This document shows, piece after piece, positions 11,372-21,635 of a stretch of 64,000 nucleotides of DNA (position 1 is its first letter; the number at the start of each line of letters is the position of its first letter). The notes under the pieces are model-generated. The model worked only from the letters and a program-made list of their open reading frames with translations, had not been told where the DNA came from and ran no database searches. The stretch comes from Shinisaurus crocodilurus (lineage: Eukaryota > Chordata > Lepidosauria > Squamata > Shinisauridae): assembly GCA_021292165.1 (NCBI GenBank), contig CM037876.1, forward strand, positions 109,621,379-109,685,378, written 5' to 3'. Made by a program: the position numbers and the translations under genes.

Positions 11372-11960
11372 GTGGGCATTATAGAAACCTGGTGGAATGG
11401 AGAGAACCAGAGGGATACAGTCATCTCTGGATATAAAGTCTATAGGAAGGTCAGGGAAGGGCACACTGGAGGAAGTGTTGCTCTGTACGTCAGAGAAGGC
11501 GTAGTGTCAAGCAGAGTAGAAAACCTAAAAGGACAGACTCCATCACAGAACCATTGTGAGTGACAATACTGTGTTCCAAAATTTAGATTCCTAAATTTTG
11601 GAAACTAATTTAGTACTAGGAACATTGTATTGTTCCCCAGACCAGAATGTTTAGGGTGATCTTGGAATGAAAAACAAAATCAGGGAGGCCTCTAAAAGAG
11701 GAAGTGTTGTAATAATGGGTGACCTCAATTACCCCCACATTGACTGGATAAATGAATGTTCCAGTCAAGACAAAGAGAATACATTTCTCAGTGCCGTAAA
11801 CGACTGCGCCCTAGAACAGTTGGATGTGGAACTGACCAGAGGGGAGGCAACCCTGGATTTAATCCTAAACGGAGTCGCCCAGGAAGTGTTGTTGAACCAA
11901 TTGTGAGTGTTGTTGAACCAATTGGCAGAAGTGACCACAGTGCAATCAGATTTAATTAAT
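11372..11960 (+). pseudogene. CR1 ORF2 endonuclease remnant
   Basis: Two overlapping frames (11372-11563 and 11667-11959) encode parts of the AP-type endonuclease. Motifs seen are ETWW near the start, the GDLNYPHIDW block with the catalytic D and N, and SDHSAIRF with the catalytic SDH at the end. At least one frame shift and a stop break the domain. The reverse transcriptase that should follow is absent. Confidence 0.8.
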
Positions 11961-12033
11961 ATTTAAGTGGAAAATTGCCACAGAAGTCCAACATACAGTA
12001 CTTCAAAAGGGGAAACTTCTCTAAAATGAGGGA

Positions 12034-12345
12034 TTTCAGCCATCTAACTGAGGCACCTCGGAGCAGGAGGGAAGGAGGCTGAAGCACCGGTAGGATACTT
12101 CGTATCATGGCAGCGCCGGTCTCCTCCCTGCCTCCTGGAATGCCCACAAAATCCCATCCCCCAGGTCGCGTTTGCAACCTTGGATCCGCAGCCAGTGCAG
12201 TACTTTCCATGCTGGCTGGGGGGGGGGGGGGGGCTCTGAGTTCGGAGCCCCAGCTCTGACCTCAGAGCAATTTTCTGAGGTCAGAGCTGGAACTCCAAAA
12301 ACTCCAATGGCCGTCTAGACACTATCTAGCAGGCCTAGGATTGTG
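12034..12345. repeat. R430 interspersed repeat, copy 2
   Basis: Shares gaggtcagagctgg, the GC-rich block ggtctcctccctgcc and the end ctagcaggcctaggattgtgct with the other copies. The left terminus is missing at the junction with CR1. A G run of 17 lies at about 12218-12234. Confidence 0.5.
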
Positions 12346-12490
12346 CTGTTCAATGCTGGAAATGTTCTGCTGACCATGCAGATTTCTACTGTTGGTAATT
12401 ATTAGCAGTGGGGCTGTCATCACATTCAATCTTATTGATCTGAAAGGTGAGGCCATTTTTTCAAATTACTGGTGTTTATTTGCTGACCTA

Positions 12491-12607
12491 GGGTGCAACC
12501 CTGTGCAAGTTTAGACAGAAAAAAGTCTTACAGCTGCCAGCATCTCCCACCAGCATGCTGAGATTTGCAGGACTTTTCTAAGTCTAAACATGCATAAGAT
12601 TGCACCC
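12491..12607. mobile_element. palindromic MITE, Harbinger-like ends
   Basis: GGGTGCAACCCTGTGCAAG at the left is inverted as CATGCATAAGATTGCACCC at the right. The element is flanked by cta and tta, which fits a 3-bp TWA-type target. The ends resemble those of the R430 family, so the two may share a transposase source. Confidence 0.6.
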
Positions 12608-12966
12608 TTAATTATTTGAATTTAGACTTCCTTCGGACATTTACATTTAATTAAATGTTCATTAAATTTTCTAAACCTTCTGGTAGCAGCTAAGATAGTC
12701 CAGCACTGGAAATCTACATCAACTCCCAACAGTCACGGAATGGTTGATGAACAGCCTGGATATTGCTACAATGGGAAACTAACACATAAAATACATGTAA
12801 GGAATATATAAATTTCATTTCCTATTGCAATACAAATGTAATAATGTATGGTTGTATAGAAATGTTTTTTTATAACGGAAATCATCATCATAAAAAGAAA
12901 ACTTCAGTAGTCAAATGTACCGTATATCAAAGCAATTAATAACTTACATTTGCACACACAATATAC

Positions 12967-13060
12967 CAGTGTTCTCCAACCTTGGGTCCCCAGATGTTTT
13001 TGGCCTACAACTCCCAGCATGCCGCAGCCAGCTATGGGGACCCAAGGTTGGAGAACACCG
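12967..13060. mobile_element. hAT MITE with intact TSD
   Basis: Same family as 2945-3065, internally shortened to 94 bp. A perfect 8-bp duplication, caatatac, lies at 12959-12966 and 13061-13068. Confidence 0.9.
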
Positions 13061-13107
13061 CAATATACAATTATACAGCCAGACACTACAGAAGACGTTA
13101 ATGCTAC

Positions 13108-13172
13108 AATGCCTACTGACTTGGAATTAAGTCCTATTTAAATCCATGGGACTTACTTCCAAGTAGACATAT
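13108..13172. repeat. short palindromic reptile repeat
   Basis: gacttggaattaagtcc is followed by ccatgggacttacttccaag, an inverted repeat of the aagtcccattgaa type. Related pieces occur at about 20213, 30430, 32440, 33830, 42345, 52135 and 52875. Confidence 0.5.
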
Positions 13173-13291
13173 TTACATTCAGGGTCCAAGTTAAACAATT
13201 CCCCTTGAAGGAAAGCAAAATCTCGCTGTTCTACTTATGCCAACTTGTAAACCAGGAAGTGCCACCTTTGACCAATGACTTTGTTGCTATA

Positions 13292-13608
13292 GCAGTATTT
13301 CCCAAACTTCTGATAGCTGAGGCACACTTAAAAAAACAAAAAACAAAACAGGAGGCACATGCACTCTCACCCCCCCCAAAAGGCTTGCCCTTAGAATGTA
13401 TAAGAGTAAGAGTTACCTGCCCTTGGAGGAGACCACCCCGTATTTCTCCCTGTATGCTTATGCTGATTTGGGCATGACTCCTGATTAGAAGGCAAACCCA
13501 GACCTGTGGATTCACACAGAGACACAGTGGGCAGCTCCTTTTGTGGATGGGTGCTTTGGGCTCACATGAGCGTTTAACTATTTCTTGTGGCACACACAGT
13601 TTAAGAAT
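13292..13608. mobile_element. degenerate hAT-like element
   Basis: The left end cagtatttcccaaacttctg leading into gaggcacact, and the right end cttgtggcacacacagttta leading into agaattacta, have the layout of hAT elements of the cagtggttcccaaact type. The target duplication is not preserved. Confidence 0.4.
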
Positions 13609-13783
13609 TACTATTTAGCAAGCAATTCCTGTCACATGTACCAGAGTTTTGCAATGGACCATTGAAGAGCTTCAGGTTTCAACCACTGTGGTTTTCTGCT
13701 CTGAAAGATACACCTAGGAAAGGCACTCGCCATTGTCCACCAGTGAAAAATTTGCATGTTTCATAAGGAAAAGATCTACATAC

Positions 13784-14366
13784 TGTTTCCTTCCTGTTCT
13801 TGTCCTCCCATTGACAGCGACTCTGAGGCCCCAAAGGTTGACTCTTCTAACGTCCCAGAGCTCTGCCCAACATGCGGTTCTTCTTTCTGTGCCCTGTTAC
13901 TGGCAGGAATGTGCTCATCTTCAGATTTGAACAGATTCTGAAATCCTCTTGACTTCATGCTGGGAGAGCTGCTCCCACTACTGATGAGAATAAACTTGTT
14001 AGGCCCATCACTCCCAGCTTCTTTCCCTTTGGATGTCAGAGTCTCAAGGATGCTTTGGATCTCTGCATTGGCAGGAACAGCCATCACCTGTGCATTTGGT
14101 ATGCTGGAGTGGTCAATTATCTTAATTCTTGTAGAGACTTCCTGAATGCCAGGTTCTTTTCTGTTTGTGTCAGGTTCATCTGTTCTTGCTTGTCCTGCTT
14201 AGGGGATCCATCACCTTGCCCATTTGGTTGATTTCTTACCAGGGTGTTAGATGCATCATTATACGGGAGAGACAGTTTCCGTCTCTTGAGAATCAGGGGC
14301 CTGTGAGGGCTATTCTTCATCCTTGACCAGTGCAGTCGATATCCATTGAGGACAGAAGGAAGGATC
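13784..14366 (-). CDS. FOXM1: FOXM1 exon 2 (start codon), frame broken
   Basis: On the minus strand the acceptor is ttttgcag and the donor gtatgt. The ATG is at 14320-14318, with 46 bp of 5' UTR in the exon. The first residues, MKNSPHRPLILKRRKLSLP, match the human N-terminus MKTSPRRPLILKRRRLPLP. Further on, IIDHS, NAQVMAVPANAEIQSILETL and GKEAGSDGPNKFILIS match the conserved repressor region. The two halves lie in different frames: the first frame runs to a TAA at about 14117 and the second is open only after a TAA at about 14202, so a net extra base (or loss of two) is needed between them. An assembly indel is likelier than a real loss, since exon borders and both halves are well kept. The exon ends in phase 1, which fits exon 3. 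Confidence 0.9.
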
Positions 14367-14477
14367 CTGCAAAACACAAAGAACAGAATTTTGCTACAGC
14401 TATGAGCACGCATGCCATATTGCAAGAGAAAGTAAGCTTCATTTCCTATACTATTTTTTGAAGGAATTGTATAATTA

Positions 14478-14750
14478 ATAATTTTTGTAATGGGGGGGGG
14501 AAAGGCAAGGATTACAAAGAGTTTTGGGTATAAATCCCAAAAAGCAAGTGGGCTTGGCCTTCCTAATATTAAGTGGTATTATATAGCTACCGGTAATCAA
14601 TTAAGATACCGGTATATAATGGATATTATAGTTCAGAAGAATATTATGTGGTTAGAGTTAGAAGCGCAGGAAATAGGAATTGGGATGGAAAAATTTCTAT
14701 TTTCAAAAAAACCTAACAGTATGGTAAAAAGAATAGTAAATGCTATTTAC
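14478..14750 (+). mobile_element. L1 ORF2 fragment, plus strand
   Basis: It encodes ARITKSFGYKSQKASGLGLP and WLELEAQEIGIGMEKFLFSK, the same segment as the minus-strand L1 at 16980-17225 and close to it in sequence. It carries two TACCGGTA octamers (14588-14595 and 14607-14614) where the other copy has plain TA. Confidence 0.8.
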
Positions 14751-14799
14751 TATAGTAAATGCAGGCATGTAAAATAGTGCTCATGAAAGAAAAATCCAT

Positions 14800-15010
14800 C
14801 AATAGCTCCCAGTCATGTTGGCTATATACAACCTCCAGCTTCAGAAGTGGTATCTCCGAGTAATCATTTGGTGGAAAGCAACATTGGGGGAAGACTGTTG
14901 CTTCCAGGCCCTGTTCTGGGCTTTCTGGAAACATCTGACTGGCCACTGTAGTAAACAGGATGCTGGACTAGATAGACCTTTGGTCTGATGCAGTAAAGTT
15001 ATTGTGTTGT
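14800..15010 (-). repeat. LINE 3'-region repeat (gctggatcag type)
   Basis: The plus strand reads aacaggatgctggactagat then agacctttggtctgatgcag, the inverse of the widespread reptile block gctggatcagaccaa..atctagtccagcatcctgtt. Related pieces are at 45305-45690, inside the hairpin at 54111-54243, and at 62490-62640. It looks like the 3' region of an old LINE, but I cannot fix the family. Confidence 0.45.
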
Positions 15011-15699
15011 TATGCATTGGCTTGGTTGCCTATGGTGAATCAGCCTGACTAGGAAAGGAAGCTTTTCTATACTGGGAAAAAGCTGTTTCTTTTCCCTTTC
15101 AGGACATCAGTGTGCCACAGATCACCAACACAGATATGTGAAGACAGGCAGCTAGTAACATTAGATGTGGGCTAATAATTTATGCATTTTATTTTTAGCA
15201 AATTTAAGGAGAAAAGAAAGTAGAGATCAGAACAAGGTTCAAGAAGAGGATACACCAATTTCCTTATCCTTGGAGGAAATGTTCCACTCAAATATCCTTC
15301 TTGGGGTTCTTAACAGGACTTTGTGGCTTCCATGACAACCATGCTGCCGTCTGTGACAGTTCAGGTTCAAAGTGGATTCAAAGTGGGGGTGTTCATGGAT
15401 CCCTAAAACTTTATAAACAAACTTTGATTGGCTGCCCAATCTAGGAATTCTCAGGCTCCTAGAACATCTCTTGAAGGGCCCCCAACAATTACCCAGCACA
15501 CTTCTAAAAGGACTTTCCTATGTAGGGATAGTTGAAACCTCACAGTAGCATCAACCATGCAGCCATGAAAGCATGAGTGCAAGTAAACTTCATAAATAAA
15601 AATGATTATAAAGTGAAAAATTAAATAAATCAGAGTTTATATGGCATTTAAAAAGGCAAAAAAACAAGCTTTAAAAAAAAAAAGAAAGCAAGTTTTTTA

Positions 15700-16128
15700 G
15701 GGCACAATCCTATGGGCCCCCCAACCTTGCCTGGCAGGCCATAGGATAGGTCGGAGTTGCTGCTGTGACCTCGAGAAGCCCTTATGAGGTCAGAGCAGCG
15801 ACCCCGCCTGCGGAGCACCCTCCTCTGGAACTGGCATGGTTCCTTCCGTGCCAGCTGGGATCCGAAGATGGAAGACTGTCTTCAGTTCCTTGGGAGGGGA
15901 GGAGCGAGGCACTGCCATCTTCCGAGGAATCCAGGTGGTGTCTCAGCTTCTCCCCCTCACGAGGAGAGGAAAAATATTTAGACGGCCAAAATCGACTGTC
16001 TAAATGTTTTGGAGAGTGAAGGGAGCACGGCGGCAATCCTATCCACCGTGCTCCTCCCGCCTGTCAGTGGATGCCCATAATCCTCCAAGTTCGGAGGGTT
16101 AGGGCAGCCTCATTGGATGGGGCTGCCC
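15700..16128. repeat. R430 interspersed repeat, copy 3
   Basis: The best left terminus in the window: tta, then gggcacaatcctatggg. The interior has a tcagagcagcgacc block, a ttccttccgtgccagctggg block and a cggcaatcctatccaccgtg block. The right end is ggggctgccctat. Almost full length. Confidence 0.65.
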
Positions 16129-16206
16129 TATAGCTAATTAATAATGGTTTTAGCCAGAAACCACTTGGTTCTTCATTGGAAGAAAATATTCTTTTCTTAT
16201 TTAATA

Positions 16207-16850
16207 CAGTAATACCTTGGATTACGAGCATAATTCGTTTCAGAACCATGCTCGTAATCCAAAATACTTGTACATCAAAGCGAGTTTCCCCATTAGAAAT
16301 GATGGGAACTCTGCTGATTCGTTCCACAACCATTTAATCACTGCTTTGCCGGCTCCCTGGCAGGGAGCCCCATGGAGGGAGCCGGCAAAGCAGTGATTAA
16401 ATGGTTGTGGAACGAATTCCCGGGAGCTGGCACGGCAGCGCAAGGCGCCTGCAGAGCGAGCGGCTGCGCCATGCCTCCAACCGCTCTGCGGGCGCCTCAC
16501 GCGCTGCTGTGCCAGCTCGCCTCGCCTCCACGCGCTCCCGGGAGCCGTGTGGAGGCGAGGCCGCTCACTCTGCTGGCGCCTCGCGCGCTGCTATGCCCGC
16601 TCCCAGGGCAGGGAAGTGGCACAGCAGCGCAAGGTGCCCGCAGAGCGAGTGGCCGCGCCGCATCTCCACCCATCTCCCTGCCAGGGAGCCGGCAAAGCAC
16701 TGCTTTGCCGTCTTCCTGGCAGAGAGACCCGTGGAGCTGCTCCCGCTGCTCTCTACCTTTGACAGCGGCAGGTTGCCTCTCCGCAGCGAGCCGCCTGCGC
16801 CACTGGCGCTGCCCCCGTCACATCCGACCCTGGAAGTAATGCGACGGGAA
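16207..16850. mobile_element. MITE-like element with GC-rich core
   Basis: It starts CAGTAATACCTTGGATTACG after TA, like the MITEs at 5912 and 17529. It contains a 42-bp perfect inverted repeat (16317-16358 and 16376-16417, 17-bp spacer) and then about 430 bp of CpG-rich sequence with repeated gcgcctcgcgcgctgct-like words. No matching right terminus is seen; the L1 relic begins at about 16855, so the element may be truncated or fused to it. Confidence 0.45.
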
Positions 16851-17528
16851 ACCCTCCATAACGCTGTGCATTTTCTGGAAAGTCTTCCATTGCTACCACT
16901 GGAGTTAACGGGGATATCCCTGATATAAAAATCTGTCTATTACTGTTCCAAATCTCTAACATATTTTTCAAAAAGGGATTTTCTATTCTTTTTACCATAC
17001 TGTTAGGTTTTTTTGAAAATAGAAATTTTTCCATCCCAATTCCTATTTCCTGCGCTTCTAACTCTAACCACATAATATTCTTCTGAACTATAATATCCAT
17101 TATATATCTTAATTGATTAGCTATATAATACCACTTAATATTAGGAAGGCCAAGCCCACCTGCTTTTTGGGATTTATACCCAAAACTCTTTGTAATCCTT
17201 GCCTTTTCCCCCCCATTACAAAAATTATTAATTATTACTTGCCATTCCTTAATTTCCTTCTCTGTTATCATTGGTATCATTCTAAATAAAAAAATTACCT
17301 TTGGTAAAATCTTCATTTTTATCAAAGCTATTCTACCAAACCATGAAAGTCCAATTTTTTAAAATATTCCTCTATCTTATTTTTAACCTCATTCTTTAAC
17401 TTTCTAAAATTCTGTTCTCCTACTTTTTCTAACTCTTTTGAAATATCAATACCTAAATATTTAATTATATTTTTTACCTTAATATTTGATCTTTTTTTTA
17501 TCCCTTCTAACTCCTCTGTTTTACTATA

Positions 17529-17768
17529 CAGTCATGCCTTGGATTGAGAGCATAATTTGTTACGGAAACAGTGCTTGTAATCCATATCAAAACAAAATTC
17601 CCCCCAAAAAAATTGTACAGAGATTTTTAATTTAAGCTGTACTACAGTACTTGTATTGCAAGACGTCACTTGTATATCAAGTCAAAAAAATAATAATAAA
17701 TATTTTAAAATTTGCTTGTCTTGCAAAACCCTCTCAAACCAAGTTACTTGCAATCCAAGGTATTACTG
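17529..17768. mobile_element. TA-flanked MITE, complete copy
   Basis: A 240-bp element from CAGTCATGCCTTGG to CCAAGGTATTACTG, flanked by TA on both sides and inserted into the L1 relic. Inverted arms cover attgagagcataatt on one side and ttacttgcaatcc on the other. It serves as the intact reference for the split copy at 5912-6752. Confidence 0.85.
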
Positions 17769-18489
17769 TAATTAAACAACATAATCTAAGATTTATCCCA
17801 ATTTACTTGTAGCACCGTAATATCCCTAAACTCCTTTAGATGATTCTCTAACCTATCCATCATTTCCATGGGATTTTCAATTGTTATCAGAGTATCATCT
17901 GCAAAAAGGTTAATTTTTATCTTATCCTTTATCCCAATCCCTTTTAAAACACTATCCTCTCTAATTACACTTGCCAAAATCTCCATAACTAACACAAATA
18001 AAATTGGAGAAAGGGGACAGCCCTGTCTAGTGCCTCGGCCTAGAAAGATTTGATCTGTTATACCATCATTTAGTACTACTGACGTCATATTTTGAGCATA
18101 TAATTGATCAATAACTCCTCAAAACTTTTCACCAAACCCCATAGTTTTTATTATCCTCTTTAATGCTGGCCATTCCACACAATCAAAAGCCTTGAAAATA
18201 TCTAACGCTAAAACCCCTGCTTTCAAATTATTTTTCTTAATTAAATATATTATATTTAGCATTCTTCTAGTCAGGTCCGCCATTTGTCTACCTTGTACAA
18301 AGCCACATTGATCTAACCCAACATACTTACTAACAAACCTATTCATTCTTCTAGCTAATATTGCAGACATTAATTTTGCATCTTGATTAATTAATGAAAT
18401 TGGTCTATAAGATCCTGGGTCCGACGGATCCTTATTTGGTTTCAGTATTAAAACAGTCAAAGATTGTTTCCAAGAAGGGAATTATATGC

Positions 18490-18550
18490 TCAATTATATG
18501 CTCAAAATATGATGTCAGTAGTACTAAATGATGGTATAACAGATCAAATC
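18490..18550. repeat. 61-bp inverted duplication in L1
   Basis: This is the reverse complement of 18047-18107 (one mismatch seen, gatgtc against gacgtc), placed about 380 bp away in the same L1 relic. It sits in the RT region and destroys the frame. Confidence 0.85.
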
Positions 18551-18966
18551 CCCCCTGTAATATATCATTAAACAAATTTTTTAACTTAGGGATTAACAGT
18601 TGCTTAAAAACCTTATAATATTCAGCCCCTAGGCCATCTATTCCGGGAGTTTTACCATCTTTCAATTTATTTATAGCAAACTCTGTTTCTAACTCTGTAA
18701 AAGGTTGTTCCATATTCTCTCTATCCTCTTCTTGTATTTTTATTTTCAATTCCCCCCCATCTATTATTTAATCCTTATATCCGAACATGAACCTGCCTTA
18801 TATAATTCAGAATAAAATTCGTAAAATATTTTTAATTTGTCCTTCATTAAATTATATTCCTTACCCTTCTTGTCCTTAATCACCCCCAGTCCCCCACTAG
18901 ATTTTTTTCTCTTCTCTTTTGTGCAGATCTAGAAATTGGATTAATTACTGTGAATTGTTGTCCCGT

Positions 18967-19010
<44 letters not shown>

Positions 19011-19024
19011 TCACACACACACAC
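18967..19024. repeat. (CT)n(CA)n microsatellite
   Basis: Pure ct repeats followed by ca repeats with one interruption (tcacacacac). Confidence 0.95.
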
Positions 19025-19029
19025 CATAC

Positions 19030-19173
19030 TCCAACGTTCCCCAGCCTGGTGCTGTCCAGATGTTTTGGACCACAACTTCCACTATTCCTGACCATTGGCC
19101 ATACTGACTGGTGCTAAAGGGAGTTGAGTTGAAGTCCAAAGCGTCTGGAGGGTGCCAGTTTGGGGAAGGGCAG
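19030..19173. mobile_element. diverged hAT MITE
   Basis: gttccccagcctggtgctgt at the left and ggtgccagtttggggaaggg at the right are inverted, and the inside carries ccagatgttttgga and ccattggccat. It belongs to the second hAT MITE family of the window (compare 25258-25393). Confidence 0.65.
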
Positions 19174-19269
19174 TCTGCCAGGAAGCCAGACATCCATGAA
19201 ACCCTACCTTCCCCCGTGGTATCCATGGACACTTCCCATGGCATCTGTGAGGTCCCCTGACAATTTCAA

Positions 19270-19570
19270 TTTTAAAATGATAAAGGACCAGGTTGCCTCA
19301 AAGCTTTCTGGCCAGTTTACAAAGATAAAATACCTTTAAAAGACAATATTGTACATAATATAAAAACCACTAACATACAAACATATAAACTGATAGCACG
19401 CACGCACGCACGCACACACACACATATCTAAACAATTTTAACATTCAAAAATAAGTAATTTAGGACACAAATTAAAAACTTATCATATGCTGCCAAATGC
19501 CTGAGAGTAGAGGAAGGTCTTAATCTGGAGCTGAAAAGATAACAGTGTTGGTGGCGGGCTTCTCACCAGA
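19270..19570 (-). repeat. old L2 3' region, antisense
   Basis: gaaaagataacagtgttggtggcgggcttctc matches the L2 relic at 27900-27990 (aaaaagatgacagtgttggc). A short cacg/ca microsatellite lies at 19398-19428. Confidence 0.4.
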
Positions 19571-19891
19571 CAAAGCAAAAAACAACTTACAGATGAATCC
19601 CAATCTCAAGATCCTATCTGATAAACATGTCCAGCTATAGTGTCTTTGCAGCCGTTACAGAGGTCAACCAGTAGGAATTCCCAACATTCCACGGAGGTTA
19701 TAGTTACTCTCCCTTCTGCATCAGTATGCAGCGGGGCAGCAGCTTTCCCTAGTATCACACAGAACAGTCTCCAAAATGTGGCTAATTCTCCTCCCATTAA
19801 AAATCATAGCTATTATAATTCCCTCAAACTGTTGAAATGTATTGGGGAGGAGTTGGTGACTTCATAAGCCCCGATCACCATTGACATAGAG

Positions 19892-20012
19892 CAGTGTTCT
19901 CCAACCTTGGGTCCCCAGATGTTTTTGGCCTACAACTCCCAGCATAGCTGGCTGGGGCATGCTGGGAGTTGTAGGCCAAAAACATCTGGGGACCCAAGGT
20001 TGGAGAACACTG
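19892..20012. mobile_element. hAT MITE with intact TSD, inverted copy
   Basis: 121 bp, same family as 2945-3065 but with its centre (catagctggctggggcatg) in the opposite orientation. Perfect 8-bp duplication acatagag at 19884-19891 and 20013-20020. Confidence 0.9.
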
Positions 20013-20788
20013 ACATAGAGTATGCGTTGGCCACAAGAGTGCTGGGAAATAGTGACTATAGGATCTTCTTGCCAGTTTGTTTATACATGAGCACTTTTTC
20101 AAAACTGTCCATTCATGATTTAATTACAAATGTAGATTTTCAAGGCTTGTAAAAAAAACCCTTAATTGAAAGATTTATGATGAAGTCATTGGGTTGGATG
20201 CAGATTTAGTCACACGCAGAGAACCACTGAAATCAATGGGACATAGTCATCTACTTGTCTAAGTGATTTCAATGGCTCTTCTCTAAAACATGATTAAGTC
20301 TGGAGCCAACTTATTGAGTTCCATTGCCCTTGTGGAAAAGCCCGGTATAAATCAAATAAATAGTAAATTATTGTTATTACGGAGTAAGCCTGCGGTCCAG
20401 CAGAAGGTGTCCTGTTCAAGCCCGATTGAAAGAAGCAGCTGTTCCCATTCATTTCAACAGGCATTGCACAGAAAAACTTCCCGAGGGATTGCACCCTGGT
20501 TTTGGCTTTTGTAGCTGTACAAACCCACCCAACCCTGCAAAAATACCTTGAAAATCTGACCATACCTTGTGAACAGGATTTCCGAGGGAGCCACAACCCT
20601 GATATTTGTTCAACAAAAATGCCATGAAAAGAGTAACAAGCAACTTTTTCTTAGCCTAAGGCTGTGATCTTAAAAGGGACTCACTGAGAACAGCATTTTC
20701 TACTGTAAAGTACTTGACACCTACATGCATATCACTGCTAGCCAGTCCAAAAAGCAGACCAGGGTCTATTAGAATCATTAGCATAAGT

Positions 20789-20912
20789 CAGTGATGGTGA
20801 ACCTTTTTGAGGCCGAGTGCCCAAACTGCAATACAAAACCAACTTATTTATTTCAAAGTGCCAACACTGCAATTAAACCTGAATTAAACCTGTTTTTAAA
20901 CACAGCAATTAA

Positions 20913-20945
<33 letters not shown>

Positions 20946-21635
20946 GGGGGGGCTGCCCTTTCTCTCTGCTGCCCTCCTCCAGGGACCCGGTCAGCCTGCT
21001 GCGCCACCGCCCGCGGAGCCTCCTGAGGTGGGACTTGGACGGACCAGCAACCCTCCTGCCGCTCCGGCCTCTTTGCTGCTGGCATGCCCGGGCCACCCTC
21101 CGCAGCGCTGGGCCGAAGAAGAGCCCTGCGACACCCACAAGCACGCTTCCCGAGGGGACGCACCTCGGGCTGTGGGCTGTGGGGAGGCGGCGCTGGCTGC
21201 GGGGAGGCAGCCCGCGCACCCTGCGAAGAGCGGGCGCTCCCATTGGCCCTGCCCACTGCGTCATGGCTTGAGCCCGCGCGCAGGGCGTGACACCACCTCG
21301 CGCTGCCGGCAGGGAGCGTTGGCGCCGCCCAGTGACGCCACAGCGAGAGGCGCTCCCAGCTGGCCTCTCCGCCTGGGCAGTCGCCGGGCAACAGCAGCTC
21401 TCCAGGCCCCCCCGCTCCGCGAGGACCTTCTCGGCCTTTCTCTGGCAGAGGCAGCGGCCTGCTGGGCAACACGTGGCGGGCAGGAGCAGCTGCTCCGCCT
21501 GCCTCCGTCCTTTGGTGGTTTTGCCCCCCTGTGCCCCCAAAGCCGCTCAAGAGCTGGCGACCTATGGCTTGCGTGCCCACAGAGCGGTCCCTGCGTGCCA
21601 GCTATGGCACGCGTGCCATAGGTTCACCATCACTG
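20789..21635. mobile_element. 847-bp hAT element with CpG-rich core
   Basis: Ends are CAGTGATGGTGAACC and GGTTCACCATCACTG. The 8-bp duplication gcataagt is perfect (20781-20788 and 21636-21643). Inside the left end are cgagtgcccaaactgcaa and a (tg)n(ag)n tract, then about 650 bp of CpG-rich sequence. The long open frames in the core lie on both strands and show no domain; I read them as a by-product of GC content. It is non-autonomous, since no transposase is seen. Confidence 0.9.

Larger units (their letters stand above)
9990..12033 (+). mobile_element. CR1 LINE, ORF1 and endonuclease part
   Basis: A CR1-clade retrotransposon is decayed by stops and frame shifts. It shows a coiled-coil-like stretch and then an esterase-like ORF1 domain (10306-11069, interrupted by a SINE). 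The apurinic-type endonuclease of ORF2 follows (11372-11960), with recognisable words: GIIETWWNGENQRDTVISGY, GGSVALYVREGV, GDLNYPHIDW and the terminal GRSDHSAIRFN. The copy ends at about 12033, where an R430 repeat follows; no reverse transcriptase remains. Confidence 0.85.
1143..13783 (-). other. FOXM1: FOXM1 intron 2 (12.6 kb)
   Basis: This is the interval between the two recognised FOXM1 exons. It is filled with retrotransposons and short DNA elements, listed separately. Stretches in which I recognise nothing are 1565-2080, 2401-2936, 3074-3368, 3693-4973, 5146-5464, 6755-7534, 9367-9808 and 12608-12958. No further exon was found in it. Confidence 0.7.
16855..18900 (-). mobile_element. L1 ORF2 relic, rearranged
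   Basis: Minus-strand L1 ORF2. From upstream to downstream it shows a pre-RT segment (18749-18432, KDGKTPGIDGL), RT blocks (18460-18119, SYRPISLINQDAKLMSAILA and ALDIFKAFDCVEW; then 18088-17786, GTRQGCPLSPILFVL and the catalytic FADD in LFADDTLITIEN) and the C-terminal part (17325-16855). It is interrupted by a 240-bp MITE and by an inverted duplication at 18490-18550. The frame is broken in several places. Confidence 0.9.
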
